Of a DNA stretch of 12,564 nt, positions 6,220 to 12,564 are shown one piece after another. The notes beneath the pieces are model-generated. The model ran no database searches. It saw only the letters and a program-made list of their open reading frames with translations, and had not been told where the DNA came from. Origin of the DNA: an uncultured Odoribacter sp. (GTDB taxonomy: Bacteria > Bacteroidota > Bacteroidia > Bacteroidales > Marinifilaceae); NCBI GenBank assembly GCA_900544025.1, contig UQTM01000090.1:1-12564 (forward strand), given 5' to 3'. Both the position numbers and the translations under genes were made by a program. Numbering within the stretch: position 1 is the stretch's first letter; each line of letters starts with the position of its first letter.

Positions 6220-7452
6220 ATGAGAAGAACTATCCCTAAATGGCAAAAAATAACTTCCGGCATACTTGTGCTGGTCGCGATCTTTTTTTTAGTTATGCCT
6301 ACCTATGTGCGTGAGGCTTTGATCCATTGGTATCCGGATATTTCCGATACTTACCTTTTTCATTCGCATACGGTGAATAAAGCCGATAGTTGCTGGGAGT
6401 GGGCGAAAGCCGGGGACTATAATCTGTACCAAATGACAGAAGAAGAGAATGCTTATCTGGGTAAATACGGTACGGTTTCATTTCTCGTGATTCAAAACGA
6501 CAGTATTCTGTATGAAGAATACCGGGACGGTTGGACGCCCGAAACTTTGTCGAATATATTTTCTGCCACCAAAAGTATCGTCGGGTTGCTGATCGGCATT
6601 GCTCATGACGAGGGATATATCGAGAGCCTGGATGATAAGGTGAGTAAATATTTGCCTGAATTTAAGGAGGACGACCGGGATCGGATTAGGATTCGTGATT
6701 TACTGACCATGAGTTCCGGTTTGAATTGGGACGAGGCTTACACCGCTTTGTTTTCAAAGACTACGGAAGCTTATTACGGAGATAATATCCGGGGATTAGT
6801 GATGGGGTTGAAGGCCGTGGAGGAGCCCGGTGTGCGATTTTCATATAAAAGCGGCGACACCCAGTTACTTTCTTTTGTGTTGGAGGCCGCTCTTTCCGGG
6901 AAATGGAAAAAAGATTCTTTAAACAGTTCTGTGGCTGAGGAAAAAGGACAGGCCGCCGGAGCCGGAAACCGGGCAGGCACGACCATTAGCGATTATGCCC
7001 GGCAAAAGCTATGGCAGCCGATGGGAGCATGCACCGATGCCCTTTGGAATCTGGATAAAAAAGACGGTGATGAAAAATCGTATTGTTGTTTTAATACTAC
7101 GGCTCGCGATGTGGCACGTTTCGCCCGTCTGATGCTGCACCGGGGAAATTGGAACGGCAGGCAACTGGTGGCGGAAGATTATATGAAAGAGGCCACTTCT
7201 CCGGCATCTTATCTGAAAAATGAGTTTGACGACGGTGCGCTCGATTATTATGGATTTCAAATCTGGGTGCTGAATTATAAAGGAATGCAATTCCCTTACA
7301 TGAGAGGATTGGGAGGACAGTACATTTATGCTATTCCTGAAAAAAATGCGATAGTCGTCCGGCTCGGGCATAAGAAAAACGATGTTCCTGTCCGTGAGGG
7401 GACAGTTGATATTACCGATTATCTGGACATCGCCTTTAAAATTTTGAAATAA
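6220..7452 (+). CDS. Membrane-anchored serine hydrolase, beta-lactamase/NylB-like fold
   Basis: This 410-aa protein belongs to the class C beta-lactamase-like family (Pfam Beta-lactamase). Residues 11-29 form one hydrophobic segment after a basic start (MRRTIPKWQK), so it is probably anchored in the inner membrane with the enzyme outside, or carries an uncleaved signal. The catalytic motif is Ser115-x-x-Lys118 (FSATKS). The second-motif tyrosine is Tyr209 in FSYKSGDTQLL, which resembles 6-aminohexanoate-dimer hydrolase (NylB) more than YxN penicillinases. RGLGGQYIY near residue 362 is the third conserved block. A hydrophilic Gly/Ala/Lys-rich stretch at about 226-256 looks like a loop insertion. 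Substrate is unknown: esterase, amidase or peptidase are all possible, and a beta-lactam-resistance role is not supported. The frame is open upstream to 6091, but those residues look non-coding and the anchor fits the ATG at 6220. Confidence 0.85.
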   Translation: MRRTIPKWQKITSGILVLVAIFFLVMPTYVREALIHWYPDISDTYLFHSHTVNKADSCWEWAKAGDYNLYQMTEEENAYLGKYGTVSFLVIQNDSILYEEYRDGWTPETLSNIFSATKSIVGLLIGIAHDEGYIESLDDKVSKYLPEFKEDDRDRIRIRDLLTMSSGLNWDEAYTALFSKTTEAYYGDNIRGLVMGLKAVEEPGVRFSYKSGDTQLLSFVLEAALSGKWKKDSLNSSVAEEKGQAAGAGNRAGTTISDYARQKLWQPMGACTDALWNLDKKDGDEKSYCCFNTTARDVARFARLMLHRGNWNGRQLVAEDYMKEATSPASYLKNEFDDGALDYYGFQIWVLNYKGMQFPYMRGLGGQYIYAIPEKNAIVVRLGHKKNDVPVREGTVDITDYLDIAFKILK

Positions 7453-7503
7453 AAGCATTTTGAACGACAGACCGACTTGTGATAAAACAAACTGGTTTGA
7501 ATC

Positions 7504-7545
7504 ATAAAAAAATCCCCGGGGAAATTTTCCCGGGGATTTTTTTAT
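7504..7545. terminator. Bidirectional intrinsic terminator
   Basis: A perfect 17-bp inverted repeat (arms 7504-7520 and 7529-7545) has a GC core, TCCCCGGG, and an 8-nt loop. The core is flanked by seven A on one side and seven T on the other, giving a U tract in both directions. It lies between the convergent hydrolase (ends 7452) and phosphoesterase (ends 7559) genes and should terminate both. Confidence 0.95.
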
Positions 7546-7558
7546 GGTCGGATTCGGA

Positions 7559-8734
7559 TTATTTTCCTTTTGACTGATAAGAAAATTTATTGGTTACTTT
7601 TCCTGACTGGTCTTTGATTTCCAAGGTCATGTTTTTTGAATCGGCAGCGATATGGACTGCTTCTTTGTTTGAATTGATTAGTACCGGGAAATCGCAGTTC
7701 TCTTCTCCGGCTTCTACATAAAAGTAACGATGTAAATGTCCGCAAAGCATCAGGTCTATCCCGGCTGCATTCAGGATCGGGACAAACAGTTTGTTTGTGT
7801 GAAGCGGGCCATGCCAAGTGTCGCGGATGGGCGGAACGTGGATAACCGCTATTTTAAACGGAGCTGCGCGGAATTCTTCGCTCTCGGTCACTTGCTTCAA
7901 CCAGGCGGCCTGTTCTTCCCGGTAGAGGTCGAAGGCAGCGGTTCCCAAATATTCGATATCGTTATCCGGTTTATCTTCGCCTCCGTCCAGTACGACAAAG
8001 AATACAGGGCCCTGACGGAAACTGTAATAAGGTTTACCGGTGCTGGTGGGGAAATAATCGATGTAGCGGGAAGCATAAACACCTCTGGTTTCGTGATTCC
8101 CCCTTGAAAAATAGAACGGGATTTCAGAGGCGAACAGTTTAACCGAAGTGTTCATAAAACCGTCGAAAAGGTCTTTTTCCGAATCCAGGTGGCTTACCAT
8201 ATCCCCATTGAACAGGACAAAATCGGTTTGGCCTTTTTTCACATCTTGCAACAATGCCTTTAGCTTGTCGTTATCGGCATGGATATCGTTTACCACGGAA
8301 AAACGGACTGTTTCTTTATTGGGATCGAGGGTCGTGAAGGTGAGGGGAGCACGCCCGTAAACACTGGTCGAGGCAACGGCTCCGTATGTGATGAGATAGG
8401 GTTGCTCATCTAAGATTTCCTTCGAAAATACCCGGTAACGATAAGTCGTACCTTTTTCCAATCCGCTTACCTTTACTTTGTGGACAGTCCCCGATACTTT
8501 TCGACCGAAAAGGGTTTCGTAAAACTGCGGGCGTGTTTCGGCATAAAAATTAAGGCTGTCGTTCGGAGCGATTTCAACCCAGGATTGGGCTTTTTTGTTC
8601 GTTACCCAGACGATAGACGCTTCGTTCTCGCCTACCATTTGAAGATAAGGGCCGTAAATGATACGGATGCGTTCTGCTGCGGAAGCAGAACAATAAAAGG
8701 ATAATGTCAATAATAATAGTAGTAGTTTTCTCAT
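7559..8734 (-). CDS. Secreted calcineurin-like metallophosphoesterase with purple acid phosphatase-type N-terminal domain
   Basis: This 391-aa protein is probably exported and hydrolyses phosphate esters with a dinuclear metal centre. Residues 1-20 are a signal peptide (basic MRK, a run of leucines, then SASAA before Glu21). Residues about 25-136 form a fibronectin-III-like beta domain (GPYLQM, ASIVWVT, TVHKVKVSGLEKGTTYRYRV) as in purple acid phosphatases. The catalytic domain carries the family metal ligands in order: Asp150 and His152 (NDIH), Asp178 (NGDM), Asn213 and His214 (RGNHE), His299 (VIHVPP), and His333 and His335 (GHLH). The tyrosine typical of purple enzymes is not evident, so it is better called a generic metallophosphoesterase. 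Substrate is unknown; phosphomonoester or nucleotide scavenging is possible. No lipobox is visible. It follows glyA on the same strand but behind a terminator; no convincing promoter was found in the short gap. Confidence 0.9.
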   Translation of the reverse strand: MRKLLLLLLTLSFYCSASAAERIRIIYGPYLQMVGENEASIVWVTNKKAQSWVEIAPNDSLNFYAETRPQFYETLFGRKVSGTVHKVKVSGLEKGTTYRYRVFSKEILDEQPYLITYGAVASTSVYGRAPLTFTTLDPNKETVRFSVVNDIHADNDKLKALLQDVKKGQTDFVLFNGDMVSHLDSEKDLFDGFMNTSVKLFASEIPFYFSRGNHETRGVYASRYIDYFPTSTGKPYYSFRQGPVFFVVLDGGEDKPDNDIEYLGTAAFDLYREEQAAWLKQVTESEEFRAAPFKIAVIHVPPIRDTWHGPLHTNKLFVPILNAAGIDLMLCGHLHRYFYVEAGEENCDFPVLINSNKEAVHIAADSKNMTLEIKDQSGKVTNKFSYQSKGK

Positions 8735-8811
8735 ATCTCCATGTTTTATTTTGCCCGGTGTTTATCTGATACTGTAGAGTAATCATCGGGATGTCGAATG
8801 TAATAATAAAT

Positions 8812-8837
8812 GACCTGGAAGCCGAAGCCTCCAGGTC
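8812..8837 (-). terminator. glyA terminator with UUCG tetraloop
   Basis: On the minus strand GACCTGGA pairs with TCCAGGTC. The stem continues through a G-T wobble and two G-C pairs that close a TTCG loop, 11 bp in all, followed by ATTTATTATT. The C(UUCG)G cap is an unusually stable tetraloop. It starts about 29 bp past the glyA stop codon. Confidence 0.8.
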
Positions 8838-8865
8838 GTTATGGGTTATATTTTCAGAAAAAAGG

Positions 8866-10146
8866 TTACCATGCGAAAATCGGTCGGGGATTCATCATGG
8901 CGTTCACTTCTTTTTTCACCTCTGCAATTACTTTTTCATCGTCGGGATTGGATAAAATCCGGTCGATCATATCGACAATTACCTTCATATCGCCTTCTTT
9001 CAGGCCACGGGTCGTGATGGCAGGAGTTCCGACACGGATACCCGAGGTCTGGAACGGGGAACGGCTATCGAAAGGAACCATATTTTTATTGATCGTAATA
9101 TCGGCTTTTACCAATGTATTTTCAGCTTTTTTACCTGTCAGTTCCGGGAATTTGGTACGAAGGTCGATCAGCATGCAATGATTGTCGGTTCCACCGGATA
9201 CTACTTTATAGCCTTTCTCGATGAAAGCCTGTGCCATAACTTTGGCATTTTTCTGAACCTGTTTGGCGTATTCGGTATAAGAATCCGAAAGCGCTTCTTC
9301 GAATGCTACGGCTTTTGCTGCGATAACATGTTCGAGCGGTCCGCCCTGTTGTCCCGGGAATACTGCAAAATTCAACACTTGCGACATCATTTTGATTTCG
9401 CCTTTCGGTGTGGTCAGACCCCACGGATTAGGGAAATCTTTAGGTAATAAGATCATTCCACCGCGCGGTCCGCGTAATGTCTTGTGGGTGGTGGTGGTAA
9501 CGATGTGGCAATATTGAAACGGGTCGTTCAGCAGGCCTTTGGCGATCAGCCCGGCAGGATGTGCCATGTCATACATCAATAAAGCACCCACTTTATCTGC
9601 AATTTCCCGCATTCTTTTATAATCCCAATCTCTGGAATAGGCAGAGGCTCCTGCTACGATCATTTTGGGTTTATGCTCCAGAGCCAGGCTCTCCATTTCA
9701 TCGTAGTCCACCAGTCCGGAATCTTCTTTTACATGATAAGCGATGGGATGATAGTTAATACCCGATAAATTGACCGGAGAGCCGTGTGATAAGTGGCCTC
9801 CGTGCGACAGGTCGAGTCCTAAATAAGTATCTCCCGGTTTCATGCAGGCAAAAAATACTGCAGCATTGGCTTGTGCGCCGGAATGAGGCTGCACGTTGGC
9901 ATATTCTGCTCCGAACAGTTTACAGGCACGGTCGATAGCGAGCTGTTCCGTTTGATCGACAATCCGGCAACCTCCGTAATAACGGGCTCCGGGATAGCCT
10001 TCTGCATATTTGTTGGTAAGGCATGACCCCATGGCCTGCATCACTTCGTCGCTCACGAAGTTTTCAGAAGCGATCAATTCAATACCTTCTTTTTGACGCT
10101 GGCATTCTTGTTCAATAAGGTCGAATATTACAGTATCTCTTTTCAT
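8866..10146 (-). CDS. glyA: Serine hydroxymethyltransferase
   Basis: This PLP enzyme interconverts serine and glycine while loading tetrahydrofolate with a one-carbon unit (5,10-methylene-THF), feeding purine, thymidylate and methionine synthesis in the cytoplasm. The 426-aa form has the usual length. Motifs include LIASENFVS, the block EGYPGARYYGG, QPHSGAQANAAVF, MYDMAHPAGL with Asp193 expected to contact the PLP ring nitrogen, and the PLP-lysine motif TTTTHKTLRGPRGG with Lys222. GIRVGTPAITTRG near the C terminus contains the substrate-carboxylate arginine region. The frame extends 66 bases further upstream, but that extension covers the promoter -7 box, so the ATG at 10144-10146 is the start; the conserved protein begins there. 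The gene appears monocistronic. Confidence 0.97.
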   Translation of the reverse strand: MKRDTVIFDLIEQECQRQKEGIELIASENFVSDEVMQAMGSCLTNKYAEGYPGARYYGGCRIVDQTEQLAIDRACKLFGAEYANVQPHSGAQANAAVFFACMKPGDTYLGLDLSHGGHLSHGSPVNLSGINYHPIAYHVKEDSGLVDYDEMESLALEHKPKMIVAGASAYSRDWDYKRMREIADKVGALLMYDMAHPAGLIAKGLLNDPFQYCHIVTTTTHKTLRGPRGGMILLPKDFPNPWGLTTPKGEIKMMSQVLNFAVFPGQQGGPLEHVIAAKAVAFEEALSDSYTEYAKQVQKNAKVMAQAFIEKGYKVVSGGTDNHCMLIDLRTKFPELTGKKAENTLVKADITINKNMVPFDSRSPFQTSGIRVGTPAITTRGLKEGDMKVIVDMIDRILSNPDDEKVIAEVKKEVNAMMNPRPIFAW

Positions 10147-10172
10147 AATTGAGCATTTAAAAATATTTTTGT

Positions 10173-10203
10173 CAAAATTATCCAAAACCTTTTGGAATCC
10201 AAA
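10173..10203 (-). promoter_or_regulatory. Promoter of glyA
   Basis: On the minus strand TTTG (10200-10203), exactly 19 bp, then TAATTTTG (10173-10180) is a full match to the Bacteroidota sigma-A promoter. The predicted start near 10166 gives a leader of about 20 nt and excludes the upstream in-frame ATG at 10212. Confidence 0.8.
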
Positions 10204-10270
10204 GTTTTTCAATTTTTTATTTCCCGGAAAATCCGGAGAGGGATTTTAAATAAATTTTAAAATGAAGGGA

Positions 10271-10299
10271 TTGGATTTTAGCTTTAATTCCTAATTTCG
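10271..10299 (+). promoter_or_regulatory. Probable promoter of the small membrane protein gene
   Basis: TTG (10271-10273), 18 bp, then TAATTTCG (10292-10299) matches TTTG / TAnnTTTG with one mismatch in the -7 box. It is about 38 bp before the ATG at 10337 and back to back with the glyA promoter. Confidence 0.45.
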
Positions 10300-10336
10300 C
10301 ATTTTATAATAACCATGAGATTATAGTTTATAGATT

Positions 10337-10837
10337 ATGGAAAATTCTTTGGAGGAAAATTCTTTCCGGCGTCCGACGTTTTTAGTGGTGTGTATCTTTA
10401 CTTTTGGCGGTAGCGGCTGGAACATTTTGGCCGACCTGTTCTATTTATTTACGGCGAATATTATAGACGGAACGATCGATATAGAACAAAATTCGGCTAT
10501 GGTGGGAGAGCTGGAAAGCCAGGGAATCGATTCTTTTTTTTCCGGTTTTTGGAATTCGTCTTTGGGGCTGATGCAGGCAGGTATGCAGCATGCCCGGGAA
10601 ATTGTGGTTTTTCAGTTAATTCTCAATGTGGTTGTGCTTGCGGGGGCCATTTTAATGTTTCGGTTGCGGCGTCCGGGGTTTTATCTTTATGTGGCCGCAC
10701 AGATTTTATTGTTGTTTATATGGCCTTATTTTGCCGGATTTCATCTGGCCGTGATTATTAAAATGCTTCTTGCCGGGCTGGTGTCTTTCTTATTTATCGC
10801 TCTTTACGCTTTCCATCTGAAATATATGAACAGATAA
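10337..10837 (+). CDS. Small polytopic membrane protein of unknown function
   Basis: I do not recognise this 166-aa protein. It has four likely membrane helices: about residues 14-38 (TFLVVCIFTFGGSGWNILAD onward), 92-108 (FQLILNVVVLAGAILMF), 113-132 (FYLYVAAQILLLFIWPYFAG) and 135-160. Between the first and second helices is a polar, acidic loop of about 50 residues (IDIEQNSAMVGELESQGIDS). A short basic turn, RLRRPG, separates helices two and three and is probably cytoplasmic. This places the acidic loop outside the cell by the positive-inside rule. The family may be restricted to Bacteroidota. It is divergent from glyA with about 190 bp between start codons and appears monocistronic. No catalytic or transport motif is visible. 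Confidence 0.75.
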   Translation: MENSLEENSFRRPTFLVVCIFTFGGSGWNILADLFYLFTANIIDGTIDIEQNSAMVGELESQGIDSFFSGFWNSSLGLMQAGMQHAREIVVFQLILNVVVLAGAILMFRLRRPGFYLYVAAQILLLFIWPYFAGFHLAVIIKMLLAGLVSFLFIALYAFHLKYMNR

Positions 10838-10945
10838 GCCGGGAGGTGGAGGAGGCACAAGGGATTTAAAGAAAGCAAGAGTAAAATCGTATGCCGGTTT
10901 TGAAATATGGTTTGAAGAGAGAACTTAGAAGAATCCCGGTGTTTT

Positions 10946-10975
10946 TTTGCCGGAAAATGATGCTCTGTACTTTTG
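10946..10975 (+). promoter_or_regulatory. Orphan promoter pointing into an intergenic terminator
   Basis: TTTG (10946-10949), 18 bp, then TACTTTTG (10968-10975) matches the Bacteroidota promoter in both boxes. The nearest gene downstream on this strand lies outside the window; only the hairpin at 11030-11064 follows before the opposing lyase gene. Confidence 0.55.
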
Positions 10976-10981
10976 TCTAAA

Positions 10982-11066
10982 AAATGCTTTTAAAAGGATC
11001 ATACTGTCCCTCTCAAGAGGTTTAGAATGAAAATCCGTGTGCAGCATGCTACACACGGATTTTTAT
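10982..11066 (+). ncRNA. Candidate small RNA of about 85 nt
   Basis: The interval from the predicted start of the orphan promoter to the end of the terminator hairpin contains no ordinary gene. It could fold into two stem-loops: CCTC-TCAA-GAGG (11009-11020) and the 12-bp terminator stem (11030-11063) with a following T run. A 13-codon ORF (MLLKGSYCPSQEV, 10984-11025) starts almost at the predicted 5' end, so it might instead be a leaderless micro-peptide message. It matches no RNA family I know and is inferred only from promoter and terminator. Confidence 0.35.
11030..11064. terminator. Terminator shared by the lyase gene and the candidate small RNA
   Basis: A 12-bp perfect stem (AAAATCCGTGTG at 11030-11041, CACACGGATTTT at 11052-11063) has a 10-nt loop holding the palindrome AGCATGCT. 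T runs follow in both directions. It lies about 30 bp beyond the stop codon of the minus-strand lyase gene. Confidence 0.85.
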
Positions 11067-11092
11067 TTCGATCTGAATGCCGGTTGGCAAAA

Positions 11093-12541
11093 TTACAGGC
11101 TGTTCCCGAAATCTTTGCGGAATTTTGCAACCAAACGTTCCGGCCAATCGGAAGTAGGTTCTAATCCTCCCATAAAGAAACGCAGCACAGTCGGTTCGTA
11201 ACAGAATTTCAAGCCCCCGATCAATTCCCTGTTATCGTAAAGCCATTGAAGGCGGTCGATAACATAATTGATTTGAGAAAGGGTAAACACCCTGCGGGGA
11301 ATAGCTAAGCGAACAAGCTCTACATCGGCTAAAATGTCGTTGCCGTTTTCATCGCGTACACTTGAAATGGTACCCCGCTCCATGCCTCGTACACCCGATA
11401 TCAGATAAAGGGCTGCCGCCAAAGCTCCGGCGGGATATTCCGATTGAGGAATGTGGGGGCAAAATTGACTGGCATCGACATGACCGCCCAACACTCCCGG
11501 AGGGGTAATCACCGGGATACCCAGCGAGTCTAACGTTTCAACCATATATTTAATAAAACTGGGGCTTTGTGAAATCATGGTTTCGTCTAACGTTTCATAT
11601 AAGCCGACCGCCATAGCTTCTACCTCTCTCACAGAGATACCTCCGTAAGTCAGGAAACCTTCGTATAGAGGAACCAAAGTTTCCATTTTACTATAAAGGT
11701 CTTTGCGATTGGTACAAATGCCACCGCCACGCGAAGAGCTGAGTTTACGGGCAGAGAAATAAACCAGATCGGCGAGATTGGTCATCATTTTAAGAATGTC
11801 CGCCATAGAATTTTCTTTCCATGCATCTTCGCGCTGCTTAACTAAGAATGCGTTTTCTCCCAATAAAGAGGCATCGAGCACGAGCATGATTCCATATTTA
11901 TCCGCAATACGGCGCACGTCCATCATATTGGCAATACTGAAAGGCTGTCCCCCGATAAGGTTGGTCGAAGCTTCCATACGGATAAACGGAATTTTTTCCG
12001 GTCCGTGATGTTCGATACATTCTACCAGCTTTTCAATGTTCATGTTTCCTTTGAACGGATGTGAACTTTTGATTTCAAGGGCATGGTCGTAAAGTAATTC
12101 TTCGATAGTTCCCCCGTTCTCCATAATATGGGCGAGGGTTGTGGTGAAATGGTAATTCGTAGGAATTACAGAACCGGGTTTCACAAATGTACGGCAAATG
12201 ATATTTTCGGCTGCGCGTCCCTGATGAACGGGGAGCAGATAGCTTTTCCCCAGCACGTCTTCCACTGCTTTTTTGAGGCGTTCAAAAGATTGTGAGCCGG
12301 CGTATGCATCGTCGGCACGGAACATGGCCGCTACCTGATTATCGCTCATGGCATTGGTGCCGCTGTCTGTGAGCATATCCAAAAAAACGTCGGTCGTATT
12401 GAGACGGAAAGTGTTGAAGCCTGCTTCTTCAATAGCTTCAAGGCGACGGTTTATAGGTACAAGATGTAATTTCTGGACAACACGTACTTTATGCAATTCC
12501 AACGGCATGTCTTTTATCTTGTAAAACTTAATGTTGTTCAT
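11093..12541 (-). CDS. Divergent tryptophanase / tyrosine phenol-lyase family PLP enzyme
   Basis: This 482-aa member of the Beta_elim_lyase family should bind PLP and split an amino acid by beta-elimination to pyruvate, ammonia and a leaving group. Family blocks are LLTDSGT-like MLTDSGTNAMSD, DDAYAGS (Tyr80), HQGRAAEN (Arg109), ASTNLIGGQP (Asn194), Asp223, Lys266 in FSARKLSSSRGGG and LAIPRRVFT. Compared by memory with Citrobacter tyrosine phenol-lyase, it shares the substrate-side residues (Thr133 for T124, Arg389 for R381, Phe455 for F448) rather than the tryptophanase ones. It differs in the cofactor region: Leu226 replaces R217, Arg265 replaces K256, Asp78 replaces E69 and Arg271 replaces N262. 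A C-terminal tail of about 25 residues (SDWPERLVAKFRKD) is extra. The natural substrate is therefore open. The start at 12541 is in A/T-rich sequence; Met12 is an alternative. Its promoter is off the window. Confidence 0.85.
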   Translation of the reverse strand: MNNIKFYKIKDMPLELHKVRVVQKLHLVPINRRLEAIEEAGFNTFRLNTTDVFLDMLTDSGTNAMSDNQVAAMFRADDAYAGSQSFERLKKAVEDVLGKSYLLPVHQGRAAENIICRTFVKPGSVIPTNYHFTTTLAHIMENGGTIEELLYDHALEIKSSHPFKGNMNIEKLVECIEHHGPEKIPFIRMEASTNLIGGQPFSIANMMDVRRIADKYGIMLVLDASLLGENAFLVKQREDAWKENSMADILKMMTNLADLVYFSARKLSSSRGGGICTNRKDLYSKMETLVPLYEGFLTYGGISVREVEAMAVGLYETLDETMISQSPSFIKYMVETLDSLGIPVITPPGVLGGHVDASQFCPHIPQSEYPAGALAAALYLISGVRGMERGTISSVRDENGNDILADVELVRLAIPRRVFTLSQINYVIDRLQWLYDNRELIGGLKFCYEPTVLRFFMGGLEPTSDWPERLVAKFRKDFGNSL

Positions 12542-12564
12542 AATTTAGTCAGGTTTAAAATAAA

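Noticed and set aside
6220..7452. Beta-lactam resistance gene
   Set aside because: Only SxxK is shared. The tyrosine motif is YKS instead of YxN and the gene resembles NylB/esterase relatives, so resistance is not supported.
7009..7458. 149-aa minus-strand ORF opposite the hydrolase
   Set aside because: It is antisense to a coding gene with clear catalytic motifs and has no domain of its own.
10890..10955. CCGG-flanked hairpin as terminator of the small membrane protein gene
   Set aside because: The stem is only 4 bp of self-complementary CCGG, and the T run lies in the loop; too weak to call.

Overview
The window looks like a Bacteroidales chromosome segment (Bacteroidota), possibly an Odoribacter-like anaerobe; the genus is only a guess. 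The main grounds are promoters. Several genes are preceded by the Bacteroidota sigma-A pattern (TTTG, about 18-19 bp, then TAnnTTTG), most clearly glyA, and most genes lack a strong Shine-Dalgarno. The pyruvate carboxylase subunit B / oxaloacetate decarboxylase alpha-type protein also has the form I associate with this phylum. No tRNA, rRNA or CRISPR array was seen.

Left region (1 to about 1900) is mobile and looks foreign. It holds a truncated TnpB-like gene running in from the window edge, then a complete IS110-family element. Its 402-aa DEDD/serine recombinase lies on the minus strand and has a strong AAGGAG ribosome binding site. It is enclosed by 15-bp near-perfect inverted repeats (372-386 and 1753-1767), and a strong hairpin lies just past its stop codon. 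Beyond it is an orphan C-terminal reading frame (to 1869) that may be a remnant of a disrupted gene.

Middle region (1947-7452): a very acidic 131-aa orphan protein abuts, tail to tail with no spacer, an RluA-type pseudouridine synthase. Next on the minus strand is a biotin-containing carboxyltransferase with its own promoter and a 15-bp terminator stem. Divergent from it is coaD (coenzyme A synthesis), followed by a membrane-anchored serine hydrolase of the beta-lactamase/NylB fold.

Right region (7504-12541): a 17-bp-stem bidirectional terminator separates the hydrolase from a secreted calcineurin-like phosphoesterase on the minus strand. Then comes glyA (serine hydroxymethyltransferase) with a textbook promoter and a UUCG-capped terminator, a divergent four-helix membrane protein of unknown function, and a gene for a divergent tryptophanase / tyrosine phenol-lyase family enzyme. 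Between the last two, an orphan promoter and a terminator bracket about 85 nt with no ordinary gene, a candidate small RNA.

Most host genes appear to be single transcription units for housekeeping (CoA, one-carbon metabolism, RNA modification, C3/C4 carboxylation). No multigene pathway operon is visible. The strongest leads are the IS110 element with its possible bridge RNA, the PLP lyase with altered cofactor and cation-site residues, and the candidate small RNA.
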